This document shows positions 1 through 13,259 of a stretch of 64,000 bases of DNA, piece after piece. Origin of the DNA: Burkholderiales bacterium (GTDB taxonomy: Bacteria > Pseudomonadota > Gammaproteobacteria > Burkholderiales > Usitatibacteraceae); NCBI GenBank assembly GCA_019634955.1, contig JAHCAK010000014.1:25560-89559 (forward strand), in the 5' to 3' direction. The notes beneath the pieces were generated by a model. That model saw only the letters and a list, made by a program, of their open reading frames with translations, did no database searches and had not been told where the DNA came from. How positions within the stretch are numbered: the stretch's first letter is position 1; each line of letters opens with the position of its first letter. A program made the position numbers and the translations under genes.

Positions 1-158
1 GGGATTTTCCGCGCCCTTGTTGCGCTGCGTCACAAAACGGAAACGCGCTCGCGTTCCGGCCGTTGTAACATGCGCGGACGAGACCAAGAACGGCCAAGGG
101 GCCGCCACGAGAAGCCCCTGGCCGAGAGCGACCTGGCCAACCCGAGTCACCCCAATCC
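1..158. other. Left-edge region upstream of ugpB, no gene seen
   Basis: I find no convincing coding sequence here. Open frames crossing the stretch continue out of frame through ugpB and look like GC-driven shadows. It presumably holds the ugp operon promoter and leader, but I could not find a -35/-10 pair good enough to call. Confidence 0.4.
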
Positions 159-173
159 ATGGAGATACGCTCA

Positions 174-1484
174 ATGACCCGCAAATCCCTGATGGCGGCC
201 CTCATCGCGGCCGCCTTCACCGCGACCGGCGCGCAGGCCCAGACCGAGATCCACTGGTGGCATTCGATGGGCGGCGCCCTCGGCGACAAGCTCAACGAGC
301 TCGCCAACAAGTTCAACGCCAGCCAGACGGCCTACAAGGTCGTGCCCTCCTACAAGGGCAGCTACCCCGAGTCGATGACCAACGCGATCGCCGCCTACCG
401 CGCCGGCAACGCGCCGCACATCCTGCAGGTCTTCGAGGTGGGCACCGCCACCATGATGGCCGGCAAGGGCGCGGTCGTCCCCGTCTACAAGCTGATGAAG
501 GACGCCGACGAGCCGTTCGACCCGAAGGCCTACATCGGCCCGGTGTCGGGCTACTACTCCGACAGCAAGGGCAACATGCTGTCCTTCCCGTTCAACAGCT
601 CGACGGTCGTCTTCTACATCAACAAGGACGCCTACAAGAAGGCCGGCCTCGACCCGGAGAAGGCCCCGAAGACCTGGAAGGAGTTCATCGCCGCCGCCGA
701 GAAGCTGAAGGCCGCGGGGCAGTCGTGCGTCTACACCTCCGGCTGGCCGTCCTGGATGCACATCGAGAACTTCTCGGCCTGGCACAACGTGCCCATCGGG
801 ACGAAGGAGAACGGCATGGGCGGCCTGGACACCGAGTTCAAGGTGAACTCTCCCCTGCACGTGCGCCACATCGCGATGCTGGGCGACATGGCGAAGAAGG
901 GCCTGTTCACCTACGCCGGGCGCACCAACCAGGCGGAAGCCAAGTTCTCGAGCGGCGAGTGCGCGATGCTCACCTCCTCGACGGGCGCGCAGGCCAACAT
1001 CCGCCGCATGGCGAAGTTCCAGTGGTCGGTGAACTTCATTCCCTACCACGACGACGTGAAGGGCGCGCCGCAGAACTCCATCATCGGCGGGGCCTCGCTC
1101 TGGGTGATGGGCGGCAAGACGAACAACGCCTACAAGGGCGTGGCGAAGTTCTTCGCCTTCCTCTCCAAGCCCGAGATCCAGATGGAGTGGCACACCGGCA
1201 CGGGCTACGTGCCGATCACCAACGCCGCCTACGAGCTCACGCGCAAGTCCGGCTTCTACGACAAGAACCCGGGGGCGGACATCGCCGTGAAGCAGCTCAC
1301 GAACAAGCCGGCGACGGCCAACTCGAAGGGCCTGCGGTTCGGCAACTTCGTGCAGGGCCGCGAGGTGATCGAGGAGGAGATGGAGAACGTCTTCTCCGGC
1401 AAGAAGGACGCGCAGAAGGCGATGGACGACGCCGTCCGGCGCGGCAACGACATCCTCCGCAAGTTCCAGGCCGCGAACAAGTGA
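174..1484 (+). CDS. ugpB: sn-glycerol-3-phosphate-type ABC transporter, periplasmic binding protein
   Basis: This 436-residue protein is the solute receptor of an ABC importer. It has a clear Sec signal peptide (MTRKSLMAALIAAAF, cleavage near GAQA/QT), followed by TEIHWWHSMGG, the usual N-terminus of mature UgpB, in family group 1 of extracellular binding proteins. An in-frame ATG lies at 159, but the one at 174 is preceded by GGAGA at proper spacing and starts directly at the signal peptide, so I prefer it. The gene leads a ugpB-A-E-C set, and the order and permease types support glycerol-3-phosphate or glycerophosphodiesters. A maltose-like sugar cannot be excluded from sequence alone. Confidence 0.9.
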   Translation: MTRKSLMAALIAAAFTATGAQAQTEIHWWHSMGGALGDKLNELANKFNASQTAYKVVPSYKGSYPESMTNAIAAYRAGNAPHILQVFEVGTATMMAGKGAVVPVYKLMKDADEPFDPKAYIGPVSGYYSDSKGNMLSFPFNSSTVVFYINKDAYKKAGLDPEKAPKTWKEFIAAAEKLKAAGQSCVYTSGWPSWMHIENFSAWHNVPIGTKENGMGGLDTEFKVNSPLHVRHIAMLGDMAKKGLFTYAGRTNQAEAKFSSGECAMLTSSTGAQANIRRMAKFQWSVNFIPYHDDVKGAPQNSIIGGASLWVMGGKTNNAYKGVAKFFAFLSKPEIQMEWHTGTGYVPITNAAYELTRKSGFYDKNPGADIAVKQLTNKPATANSKGLRFGNFVQGREVIEEEMENVFSGKKDAQKAMDDAVRRGNDILRKFQAANK

Positions 1485-1500
1485 CGACCTGACGGACGCG

Positions 1501-1528
1501 GGAAAGGGGCCCTGACCGGCCCCTTTCC
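1501..1528 (+). terminator. Strong hairpin between ugpB and ugpA
   Basis: GGAAAGGGGCC, a 6-base loop (CTGACC) and GGCCCCTTTCC form a perfect 11-bp stem directly after ugpB. There is no long T run after it. It is better read as a partial terminator or 3'-end mRNA stabiliser that keeps binding-protein mRNA more abundant than permease mRNA, as seen in other ABC importer operons. Confidence 0.6.
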
Positions 1529-1539
1529 TCGTCGGCGCC

Positions 1540-2421
1540 ATGGAAAAGAGAGTCATCTTCAGGTCGGCCTGGCTGCCGTACGTGCTGCTGCTGCCGCAGC
1601 TCACGATCACGGCGATGTTCTTCTTCTGGCCCGCGGCGCAGGCGGTCTACTTCTCATTCCAGCTGCAGGACGCCTTCGGGATGTCCTCGCAGTTCGTGGG
1701 CCTTCAGAACTACGCGGACCTCTTCAAGGACTCGCACTACCTGTCGTCGTTCAAGGTGACGGCGTTCTTCAGCGTGCTGGTGGCGACCTCCGGCATCCTC
1801 ATCTCGCTGCTGCTCGCCACCATGGCCGACTCGGTCGTGCGCGGGGCGCTCGCCTACAAGACCTTCCTCATCTGGCCCTACGCGGTCGCCCCCGCCATCG
1901 CGGGCGTGCTCTGGGCGTTCATCTTCGCCCCGTCCATCGGCATCGTGACCTACTTCCTGAAGAAGATCGGCATCGACTGGAACTGGATCATCGACCCCGA
2001 GCAGGCGATGGCGCTGGTGGTGATCGCCTCGGTGTGGAAGCAGATCAGCTACAACTTCCTCTTCTTCCTCGCGGGGCTGCAGTCCATCCCGAAGTCGCTC
2101 ATCGAGGCCGCCGCGATCGACGGGGCGGGGCCGTTCCGGCGCTTCTGGACCATCGTCTTCCCCTTGCTGTCGCCGACGACCTTCTTCCTGCTGGTCATCA
2201 ACATCATCTACTCGTTCTTCGACACCTTCGGCGTGATCGACGCGACCACGCAGGGCGGGCCGGGGGACGCCACCAAGATCCTCGTCTACAAGGTGTACTA
2301 CGACGGCGTGAAGGCGGCGGACCTGGGCGGCTCCTCCGCGCAGTCGGTCATCCTCATGATCGTGGTCATCACGCTCACGGTCATCCAGTTCCGCTACGTC
2401 GAGCGCAAGGTGCAGTACTGA
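1540..2421 (+). CDS. ugpA: sn-glycerol-3-phosphate ABC transporter permease UgpA
   Basis: This 293-residue inner-membrane permease has about six hydrophobic segments and begins [20 protein letters not shown], typical of the MalF/UgpA side of these transporters. The cytoplasmic EAA loop that docks on the ATPase is visible near residue 188 ([14 protein letters not shown] followed by FPLL). It forms the membrane channel together with UgpE, powered by UgpC. It lies 55 bp after ugpB, across the hairpin, and 31 bp before ugpE, in the same operon. Confidence 0.9.
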   Translation: MEKRVIFRSAWLPYVLLLPQLTITAMFFFWPAAQAVYFSFQLQDAFGMSSQFVGLQNYADLFKDSHYLSSFKVTAFFSVLVATSGILISLLLATMADSVVRGALAYKTFLIWPYAVAPAIAGVLWAFIFAPSIGIVTYFLKKIGIDWNWIIDPEQAMALVVIASVWKQISYNFLFFLAGLQSIPKSLIEAAAIDGAGPFRRFWTIVFPLLSPTTFFLLVINIIYSFFDTFGVIDATTQGGPGDATKILVYKVYYDGVKAADLGGSSAQSVILMIVVITLTVIQFRYVERKVQY

Positions 2422-2452
2422 TGCGCGCGCGACGAGCCGCCCCGGGGGCGCC

Positions 2453-3301
2453 ATGGTAGAGAACAGGCCGGTCCGCGACTTCTTCGCGCACGCCGTGCTC
2501 ATCACGGGCGTGCTGCTGGTCGCCTTCCCGCTGTGGGTGACCTTCGTCGCCTCGACCCTCACCTTCGACCAGATCGTGTCCGTGCCGATGCCGCTCTGGC
2601 CGGGCGACCAGTTCCTGCACAACTACACGCAGGTACTCACGTCCGGCTCGGAGAAGGGCTCCTCCGCCCCGGTGGGGACGATGCTGGTCAACAGCCTGGT
2701 CATGGCGCTGTCCATCGCCATCGGCAAGATCACGATCTCCATCCTCTCGGCGTTCGCGATCGTGTACTTCCGCTTCCCCGGCCGCTCGTTCTTCTTCTGG
2801 AGCGTGTTCGTGACGCTCATGCTGCCGGTGGAGGTGCGCATCATCCCCACCTTCAAGGTGGCCGCGGACCTGGGGATCCTCGACTCGCACGTGGGCCTGG
2901 CGATGCCGCTCATCGCCTCCGCCACGGCGACCTTCCTGTTCCGGCAGTTCTTCATGACCATTCCCGACGAGCTGGCGGAGGCCGCGCGCATCGACGGCGC
3001 CGGGCCCATGCGGTTCTTCTTCGACGTGGTCCTGCCGCTGTCCAAGACCCACATCGCCGCGCTCTTCGTGATCCTCTTCATCTACGGCTGGAACCAGTAC
3101 CTGTGGCCGCTGCTCATCACCGCCTCGGAGTCGATGTACACGGTGGTGATCGGCATCAAGCGCATGATCGCGGGCGGGGACGCCTCCAACGAGTGGCACC
3201 TCATCATGGCCACCGCGATGCTCGCCCTGATGCCGCCGGCGCTGGTGGTGATACTCATGCAGAAGTGGTTCGTGAAGGGCCTGGTCGAAACCGAGAAGTA
3301 G
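2453..3301 (+). CDS. ugpE: sn-glycerol-3-phosphate ABC transporter permease UgpE
   Basis: This 282-residue second permease subunit belongs to the MalG/UgpE type. It has six predicted membrane segments and an EAA loop near residue 176 ([20 protein letters not shown]). The N-terminus [17 protein letters not shown], leading straight into the first membrane helix, matches the family. It pairs with UgpA. The gene for the ATPase follows after 23 bp. Confidence 0.9.
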   Translation: MVENRPVRDFFAHAVLITGVLLVAFPLWVTFVASTLTFDQIVSVPMPLWPGDQFLHNYTQVLTSGSEKGSSAPVGTMLVNSLVMALSIAIGKITISILSAFAIVYFRFPGRSFFFWSVFVTLMLPVEVRIIPTFKVAADLGILDSHVGLAMPLIASATATFLFRQFFMTIPDELAEAARIDGAGPMRFFFDVVLPLSKTHIAALFVILFIYGWNQYLWPLLITASESMYTVVIGIKRMIAGGDASNEWHLIMATAMLALMPPALVVILMQKWFVKGLVETEK

Positions 3302-3324
3302 GATCCTCAGGAACTCGAGAGCAC

Positions 3325-4391
<1,067 letters not shown>

Positions 4392-4395
<4 letters not shown>

Positions 4396-5138
4396 CCACC
4401 GGCCGGCGGCGCCTCGAGGAGCTCACGCTCAACTCGTCCGCGCCGCCGGGGCAGCTCCTCTACGACGGCTGGCTGCTGCGCTTCTCGCCGGGCAAGGCGA
4501 AGCGGGCCCGGTCGGTGAATCCCGTCTACGCCTCGACGCTGCCGCTCGAGGAGAAGGTCGGCCACTGCGAGCGCCTCTACCGCGAGCGCGGCCTGCCGGC
4601 GATCTTCCGCCTCTCCGAGCCGACGATGCCGGACGGCCTCGAGGCATGCCTCGCCGCCCGCGGCTACGGGCGCTTCGACACCACCCAGGTCCGCGAGGCG
4701 GCCATCGACCCGGCGGCGCTCGCGGGCCCCGAGGTGGGGCACCCGCGGCTCGAGGAGTGGTTCGACCTGGTGGGCAGCCTGCGCGGCTCGCCCATCGCGC
4801 AGCGCGCCGCCCACCTCGCCCGGCTGGCCGCACTCCCGCTGCCGATGCGCACGGCGGCCATCCTCGAGGACGGCGCCGCCGTGGCCACGGGCCTCGCGAT
4901 CCTCGAGGGGGAGCACGTGGGCCTCTTCGACGTCGTGACGCGGGAAGGCTGCCGCCGCCGCGGCCTCGCGAGCACGATCGTTGCGGCGTTGCTGCGATGG
5001 GGCAGGGAGGGCGGGGCGATGCATGCCTACCTGCAGGTGGAAGAGGGCAACGACCCCGCGATCGCCCTGTACGACCGGTTCGGCTTCACGCTCGCCTACC
5101 GCTACTGGTACCGCGGGCGCCCGCAGGAGGGTCCATGA
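4392..5138 (+). CDS. GNAT family N-acetyltransferase
   Basis: This 248-residue protein has a C-terminal GNAT fold. The acetyl-CoA binding stretch is visible around residues 185-200 ([17 protein letters not shown]), followed by the family's closing [13 protein letters not shown] element. The N-terminal 120 residues resemble the first half of two-lobed GNAT proteins. The substrate is unknown. It overlaps ugpC by ATGA and the next gene in the same way, so it sits in the transporter transcript. Nothing else links it to glycerol-3-phosphate. Confidence 0.8.
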
Positions 5139-5626
5139 CGGAAATCGACGAGCTTTCGGCCCGCGTGGGCGAAGCCTGCCGCCGGGCCGGCCTGACGGTC
5201 GCGACGGCGGAATCCTGCACCGGCGGCGGCGTGGCGGAGGCCGTCACCCGGACGGCGGGCAGCTCCGCCTGGTTCGACCGCGGCTTCATCGCCTATGCCA
5301 ACGCGGCGAAGGTGGACCTCCTGGGCGTGCGGCAGGAGACGCTGGGCACCCACGGCGCGGTGTCCGAAGCCGTGGCGCGCGAGATGGCGCTGGGGGCCCT
5401 GCACCAGAGCGATGCCGACCTCGCGGTCGCAGTGACCGGCGTGGCCGGGCCCGGCGGAGGCACGGCGACCAAGCCCGTGGGCCTGGTCTGGTTCGCCTGG
5501 GCCTCCCTGGGCGGCACCGTGGAGTCCCGCTTCGAGATCTTCGGCGGGGACCGCGCGGCCGTGCGCGACCAGGCGGTTCGCGAGGCGCTGAAGGGGCTGC
5601 TGGATCTCGCGTCCCGCGAGGGCTGA
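5135..5626 (+). CDS. pncC: CinA/PncC-type nicotinamide-nucleotide amidohydrolase
   Basis: This 163-residue protein corresponds to the stand-alone CinA C-terminal domain, which deamidates NMN to NaMN in pyridine nucleotide recycling. Typical landmarks are TVATAESCTGG at residues 20-30, with the catalytic serine-containing segment, and VAVTGVAGPGGGTATKPVGLVW near residues 100-120. The length matches single-domain PncC/YgaD proteins. It begins inside the acetyltransferase stop codon (ATGA). The SOS-regulated lexA follows after a promoter, whereas some bacteria place full-length cinA next to recA, so the neighbourhood may be ancestral. Confidence 0.85.
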   Translation: MTEIDELSARVGEACRRAGLTVATAESCTGGGVAEAVTRTAGSSAWFDRGFIAYANAAKVDLLGVRQETLGTHGAVSEAVAREMALGALHQSDADLAVAVTGVAGPGGGTATKPVGLVWFAWASLGGTVESRFEIFGGDRAAVRDQAVREALKGLLDLASREG

Positions 5627-5658
5627 GCCCGGACGCAGGGCGCCGGCGCGGGCGCCGC

Positions 5659-5702
5659 TTGACACCAGAACGATCGTTCTGTAGCTTACCGAACAATCGT
5701 TC
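5659..5702 (+). promoter_or_regulatory. lexA promoter with two LexA operators of GAAC-N4-GTTC type
   Basis: A perfect -35 (TTGACA, 5659-5664) is followed after 17 bp by a -10 (TAGCTT, 5682-5687). One palindrome, GAACGATCGTTC (5668-5679, extended AGAACGATCGTTCT), lies in the spacer. A near-copy, GAACAATCGTTC (5691-5702), covers the expected transcription start. Their centres are 23 bp apart, about two helical turns. Placement over the promoter of lexA implies autorepression. The motif resembles the Gram-positive SOS box and not the CTGT-N8-ACAG box of most Gammaproteobacteria and Betaproteobacteria. Confidence 0.85.
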
Positions 5703-5722
5703 TGTCAACCGCGTGCCCGACC

Positions 5723-6319
5723 ATGGCGTTGAAGCAGCAGCAGCCCCTCGACCCGGCGTACCTGGAGAAGCTCCAGGACTACTACGCCGAGCACAAGGTG
5801 ATCCCCTCCTACTCGGTCCTCGCCTCGCTGTGGGGGATCTCGGCCAAGTCGTGGGTGTCGGAGTGCGTGCGGCGCTTCGAGGAAGCGGGGTACCTGGACT
5901 GGACGCCGGACCGGCAGCTGAAGCCCGGGGCCCGGTTCTTCGAGCGGCGCCTCGCGCACGACACCGTGCAGGCGGGGCTCCCCAACCCGGCGCTCGCCGA
6001 CGGCTACGACCTCGTCACGATCGACGACTACCTGGTGCGCGTGCCGTCGAAGACGAGCCTCGTGCGCGTGAAGGGCGACTCGATGATCGACGCCGGCATC
6101 CACGAGGGCGACCTCATCGTGGTCGAGCAGCAGCCCAACGCGAACGTGGGCGACATCGTCGTCGCCATCGTGGACAACGAATTCACCGTGAAGTACCTGG
6201 ACCGAGAAAAAGGCGCGTTCGTCCTGAAGCCCGCGAACAAGGCCTTCCCGGTCATCCGCCCGAAGGGGCGCCTGGAGATTTTCGGTGTGATGGCGGGGTT
6301 GGTGCGCAGGACGCGCTGA
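5723..6319 (+). CDS. lexA: LexA SOS repressor / autoprotease (divergent type)
   Basis: This 198-residue repressor has a winged-helix N-terminus (about 1-70) and an S24 peptidase domain. The cleavage site is Ala84-Gly85 (VQAGLP), the nucleophile Ser120 (KGDSMID) and the general base Lys157 (EFTVKYL). RecA filaments should stimulate self-cleavage and derepress the regulon. The DNA-binding part, beginning [18 protein letters not shown], is unlike the E. coli N-terminus, in keeping with the unusual operators upstream. recA and recX follow directly. No clear Shine-Dalgarno precedes the ATG. Confidence 0.88.
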   Translation: MALKQQQPLDPAYLEKLQDYYAEHKVIPSYSVLASLWGISAKSWVSECVRRFEEAGYLDWTPDRQLKPGARFFERRLAHDTVQAGLPNPALADGYDLVTIDDYLVRVPSKTSLVRVKGDSMIDAGIHEGDLIVVEQQPNANVGDIVVAIVDNEFTVKYLDREKGAFVLKPANKAFPVIRPKGRLEIFGVMAGLVRRTR

Positions 6320-6404
6320 CCCTGGGCGGAAAGTTCAACCTCAACGATATGGGATAATTCCGATGCTCAAAGTCATCTCCACCCCCGCCGGCGAAACCCC
6401 CAAG

Positions 6405-7445
<1,041 letters not shown>

Positions 7446-7471
7446 CCCGCCGCGCGCGACGTATCCCGGCC

Positions 7472-7948
7472 ATGTCCCCCGGGTTCACCGAACCCACGCC
7501 CGAGGCGGCCCTGCGCACGCGCGCGTTGAGGCTGCTCGCCCGGCGCGAGCACTCCCGGGCCGAGCTGCGTCGAAAGCTCGCGCCCCAGGCCGAGGAAGGG
7601 GGCGTCGATGTCGATGCCCTCCTCGACGACTTCACGAGCCGCGGGTGGCTTTCCGAAGAGCGCTTCGTCGAGCAGGCGGTTCGGGCGAAGGCTCGCCGGT
7701 ACGGGCCCCTCAAGATCGCGCAGCACCTGCGCGAGAGGGGCATCGACGAGGCGGGCATCGAGAAGGGCCTCGCGCAGGCCAGGGCGGGGGAGGGCGAGGC
7801 CCTCGCCTCGGCCTGGCGCGCGCGCTTTGGCCGGCTGCCTGCCGACGAGGCCGACAAGGCGAGGCAGGTCCGCTTCCTGCAGCAGCGGGGCTTTCCCTTG
7901 GAGGAGGTCCTGCGCTTCCTCAAGTCGCGACCCGACGCCATGCGCTGA
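7472..7948 (+). CDS. recX: RecX regulator of RecA
   Basis: This 158-residue protein is built of three-helix repeats. Typical RecX elements are [19 protein letters not shown] at the start, [14 protein letters not shown] in the middle and [22 protein letters not shown] at the end. RecX caps RecA filaments and tempers the SOS response. It lies 26 bp after recA in the same direction, the classic recA-recX pairing. Confidence 0.9.
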   Translation: MSPGFTEPTPEAALRTRALRLLARREHSRAELRRKLAPQAEEGGVDVDALLDDFTSRGWLSEERFVEQAVRAKARRYGPLKIAQHLRERGIDEAGIEKGLAQARAGEGEALASAWRARFGRLPADEADKARQVRFLQQRGFPLEEVLRFLKSRPDAMR

Positions 7949-8031
7949 AGGGCGTGGGACGGTGGCACCCGCTTCGGGCCGCCAGCGCATTTGGTATCCT
8001 TGCGGTTTCGCCCGCAGCAACCCCGCGCCCC

Positions 8032-10656
<2,625 letters not shown>

Positions 10657-10686
10657 GCCGCGGCTGGCGGCCCCACCCGGTCCGCG

Positions 10687-11982
10687 ATGATCTCACCGAG
10701 CTTCGCCCTGCCCGAGGACGGCCAGCGCCTCGTCCTGAACGACGAGATCCACGCCCGCCCGCCAGTGCGACTCGCGGGCGCGCAGCACGTGGTCTACCTC
10801 GCCGTGCGGCATGGTCCGGGCGAGCGCGAGGCTCACCGGCGGGCGCTGGGCCGGCTGGCGCAGGCGGCGGGCGCGGCCGTCGCCCCCGGCGTGGACCATG
10901 CCGTGGTGACGCTGGGGGAGGGGCTGCGCTTCAAGTGGGAGGGGCACGCCGAGTTCGCGAGCTACACCTTCTTCGCCGAAGGTGGCGGCGACCTGTCGCC
11001 CGCCACGGTGCTGGAGCGCGCAGGCTGGCCCGACGTCGCCTTCACGCTTCCGGGAGAAGTCCTCGTGGCCATCTCGATCGACCTGCGGCCTTTCCCGGGC
11101 GACACGCCGCCGCCGGCCGCGTTCGAGACGCGGTCGGACACGGTGATCGGCGGCGCCGTCTCGGACGGCCGGGGCTGGGCATACACGGATTTCCGCATCC
11201 GCGAGGACGGCTTCACGCGCTTCCTCGTCCTCAACCGGGAGATGGGCCTCGGGCAGGCCGGTCGCATCGTGCAGCGCCTGCTCGAGGTCGAGACCTACCG
11301 CATGATGGCGCTCCTCGCGTTCCCCGTGGCGCGCAAGGCCGCCCCGGAGGTCTCCGCGATGGAGACCGAGCTCGAGACGATCGTCGAGCGCATCGCCGGC
11401 GCGACCCCGGAGGACGAGGCGAGGCTCCTCGACGACCTCACGCGGCTCGCCGCGCGCATCGAGCACCTGCAGGGCGCGACGCGCTTCCGGTTCGAGGCCG
11501 CGGAGGCCTACGAGGCCATCGTGAACCGGCGTCTCGCGGAGCTGCGCGAGGTGCGCATCCCGGGCCTCTCCACCCTCGGCGAGTTCCTGCACCGGCGCTT
11601 CGACCCGGCCATGGCCACCTGCCGCAGCGCCGCGCGCCGCGTCGCGAGCCTGGCCGCGCGGGTGACGCGGGCGAGCGCGCTCCTGCGCACGCGCGTGGAC
11701 ATCGCGCGCGAGCAGCAGAACCAGAGGCTCCTCGAAGCGATGAACCGGCGCGGACGGCTGCAGCTGCGCCTGCAGCAGGCCGTCGAGGGGCTCTCGGTCG
11801 TGGTCATCACCTACTACGGCGTGTCGCTCGTCGGCGTGCTCGCCAAGGCGGCCAAGGCGGGCGGGCTCGGCTGGAACCCGGACATCGTCATGGGCGTGGC
11901 CGTGCCGGTCGTGGCCGCGGCCGTCTTCGGCGGCGTGCATCGCCTGCGCAAGGCGCTCGAGGTGAAGGAGGGCGGGCCGTGA
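10687..11982 (+). CDS. DUF3422 family membrane-anchored protein
   Basis: This 431-residue protein belongs to the DUF3422 family, recognised by LNDEIHARPP near residue 20 and FKWEGHAEFASYTFF near 80. Two hydrophobic helices near the C-terminus (about 355-375 and 395-415) should anchor it in the inner membrane, with a mostly alpha-helical cytoplasmic body. The function of the family is unknown to me. Its stop overlaps the NUDIX start (GTGA), suggesting translational coupling in a three-gene unit after alaS. Confidence 0.85.
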   Translation: MISPSFALPEDGQRLVLNDEIHARPPVRLAGAQHVVYLAVRHGPGEREAHRRALGRLAQAAGAAVAPGVDHAVVTLGEGLRFKWEGHAEFASYTFFAEGGGDLSPATVLERAGWPDVAFTLPGEVLVAISIDLRPFPGDTPPPAAFETRSDTVIGGAVSDGRGWAYTDFRIREDGFTRFLVLNREMGLGQAGRIVQRLLEVETYRMMALLAFPVARKAAPEVSAMETELETIVERIAGATPEDEARLLDDLTRLAARIEHLQGATRFRFEAAEAYEAIVNRRLAELREVRIPGLSTLGEFLHRRFDPAMATCRSAARRVASLAARVTRASALLRTRVDIAREQQNQRLLEAMNRRGRLQLRLQQAVEGLSVVVITYYGVSLVGVLAKAAKAGGLGWNPDIVMGVAVPVVAAAVFGGVHRLRKALEVKEGGP

Positions 11983-12533
11983 GTGTCGAGGCCTTCTCGT
12001 TCTGCCCGCGTTGCGCGAAGCCCCTCGCCGATCGTCCCATCGCGGGCGATGGCGGGCCGGTCGTGCGGTGCGCGTGCCCCGACGACGCGTGCGGCTTCGT
12101 CCATTGGGGCAACCCGACGCCGGCCGTGGGGGCGCTGGTGGAGCACGAGGGCGAGATCCTGCTCGCACGCAATCGCGCCTGGCCCGAGGGGTGGTTCGCG
12201 CTCGTGACGGGCTACCTCGAGGCGCGGGAAGACCCGAAGGCGGCGGTGGCGCGCGAGGTGAAGGAGGAACTGGGCCTCGAAGTCACCGAGTCCCACCTCA
12301 TCGGCAACTACATCTTCGCGAGGAAAAACGAGGTCATGCTCTGCTACCACGCCGTGGCCACGGGAACGGTGCGGCTGGGCGAGGAGCTCGCGGAGTATCG
12401 GCGCTACGCGCCGGCCGAGCTGCGCCCGTGGCCGCGGGCCACGGGCTTCGCCGTCGCCGACTGGATGCGCGCGCGCGGCCTGCCGTTCGAGTTCGCGGAC
12501 TTCGCCGCGCCGGGCCGGGGGAGCGGCGGGTGA
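11979..12533 (+). CDS. NUDIX hydrolase with N-terminal zinc ribbon
   Basis: This 184-residue protein starts with GTG inside the previous stop. The N-terminus shows a zinc ribbon (CPRCAKPL and then CACPDDACGF). It is followed by a NUDIX box around residues 75-100 in which GYLEAREDPKAAVAREV and KEELGLEV give the GX5EX7REUXEEXGU pattern with minor drift. The zinc-ribbon plus NUDIX layout recalls NudC-type or ADP-ribose-type pyrophosphatases, but the substrate is not deducible. It overlaps both neighbours by 4 bp. Confidence 0.82.
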   Translation: MSVEAFSFCPRCAKPLADRPIAGDGGPVVRCACPDDACGFVHWGNPTPAVGALVEHEGEILLARNRAWPEGWFALVTGYLEAREDPKAAVAREVKEELGLEVTESHLIGNYIFARKNEVMLCYHAVATGTVRLGEELAEYRRYAPAELRPWPRATGFAVADWMRARGLPFEFADFAAPGRGSGG

Positions 12534-12547
12534 GCGGGAGGATCGTC

Positions 12548-13252
12548 ATGCCGACGGAGGGCCCCGCGCGCATCGCCGGCTACCTGCGCGCCGCCGGGCT
12601 CGCGCAGCTCGAGGGGCACGAGGACGAGGTCGCGCTCGCCATTGGCGACTTCCTCGAGGCCATGGGCGAGAAGGTGGCGATCGGCGACCCCGCATCGCTC
12701 TACACCTACCCCGTTCCGATGCTGGGCGAGGACGGCGCGTGCTCGGTGCTGGACGAGCTCGCCCCGGTGCCCTACGACCTCGCCGGCATCCTCGGCGGCC
12801 GCAGCGAGCAGGCCACGCGGCGCCTCGCGCTGCTCGAGCGTCTCGTCGAGCGCGCGCAGGAGACCACGGGTTGCGACTGGGTCGGCGTCTACCAGAAGCG
12901 CGTGAACCCGGCCGGGACGCCCGTCCTCGTGAAGCTTTCCTACGTGGGGCGGCCGAGCCGCGCGGAATTTCCCCTCACGCCGGCCTTCGCCGAGGGGAGC
13001 ACCAACAGCTCCGTCGGGCTCACCGGCCGCGCGCTCGTGATCGACGACGTGGCGAAGCACGTCGAGGCGGGCGGCGGCTTCTACGTGTGCGACGCCGAGG
13101 TGCAGTCCGAGGCATGCCTGCCGCTTCTCGACGAGGGCCTGCGGGTGGCGGGGATCGTCGACGCCGAGGCGAAGCCGCGCGCGTTTTTCGTGCCGTCGCG
13201 CCTTGCCACGCTCGCGGCGCTCGCGATCGTCGCTTCCGCCGTCCTGCCCTGA
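12548..13252 (+). CDS. GAF-domain protein, free methionine-(R)-sulfoxide-reductase-like
   Basis: This 234-residue protein has one GAF domain (about 75-230). The segment YVCDAEVQSEACLPL followed by GIVDAEA resembles the cysteine-bearing pocket of fRMsr enzymes, which reduce free methionine-R-sulfoxide. At least two of the expected cysteines are present. A GTG at 12530 overlaps the previous stop, but the ATG at 12548 has GGGAGG six bases upstream and is preferred. It ends the plus-strand unit, 7 bp from the convergent glycosyltransferase gene. Assignment beyond the GAF fold is inference. Confidence 0.65.
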   Translation: MPTEGPARIAGYLRAAGLAQLEGHEDEVALAIGDFLEAMGEKVAIGDPASLYTYPVPMLGEDGACSVLDELAPVPYDLAGILGGRSEQATRRLALLERLVERAQETTGCDWVGVYQKRVNPAGTPVLVKLSYVGRPSRAEFPLTPAFAEGSTNSSVGLTGRALVIDDVAKHVEAGGGFYVCDAEVQSEACLPLLDEGLRVAGIVDAEAKPRAFFVPSRLATLAALAIVASAVLP

Positions 13253-13259
13253 GCCCCGC

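Noticed and set aside
171..1610. Long antisense open frame opposite ugpB; similar ones oppose lexA-recA, alaS, aceE and valS
   Set aside because: High third-position GC opens antisense frames. Their translations are low-complexity (His/Arg/Val/Ala/Gly-rich), while the sense frames carry clear family motifs.
6363..6404. N-terminal extension of RecA from the upstream ATG
   Set aside because: The 14 added residues do not resemble RecA, while the ATG at 6405 gives the family start MDENK.
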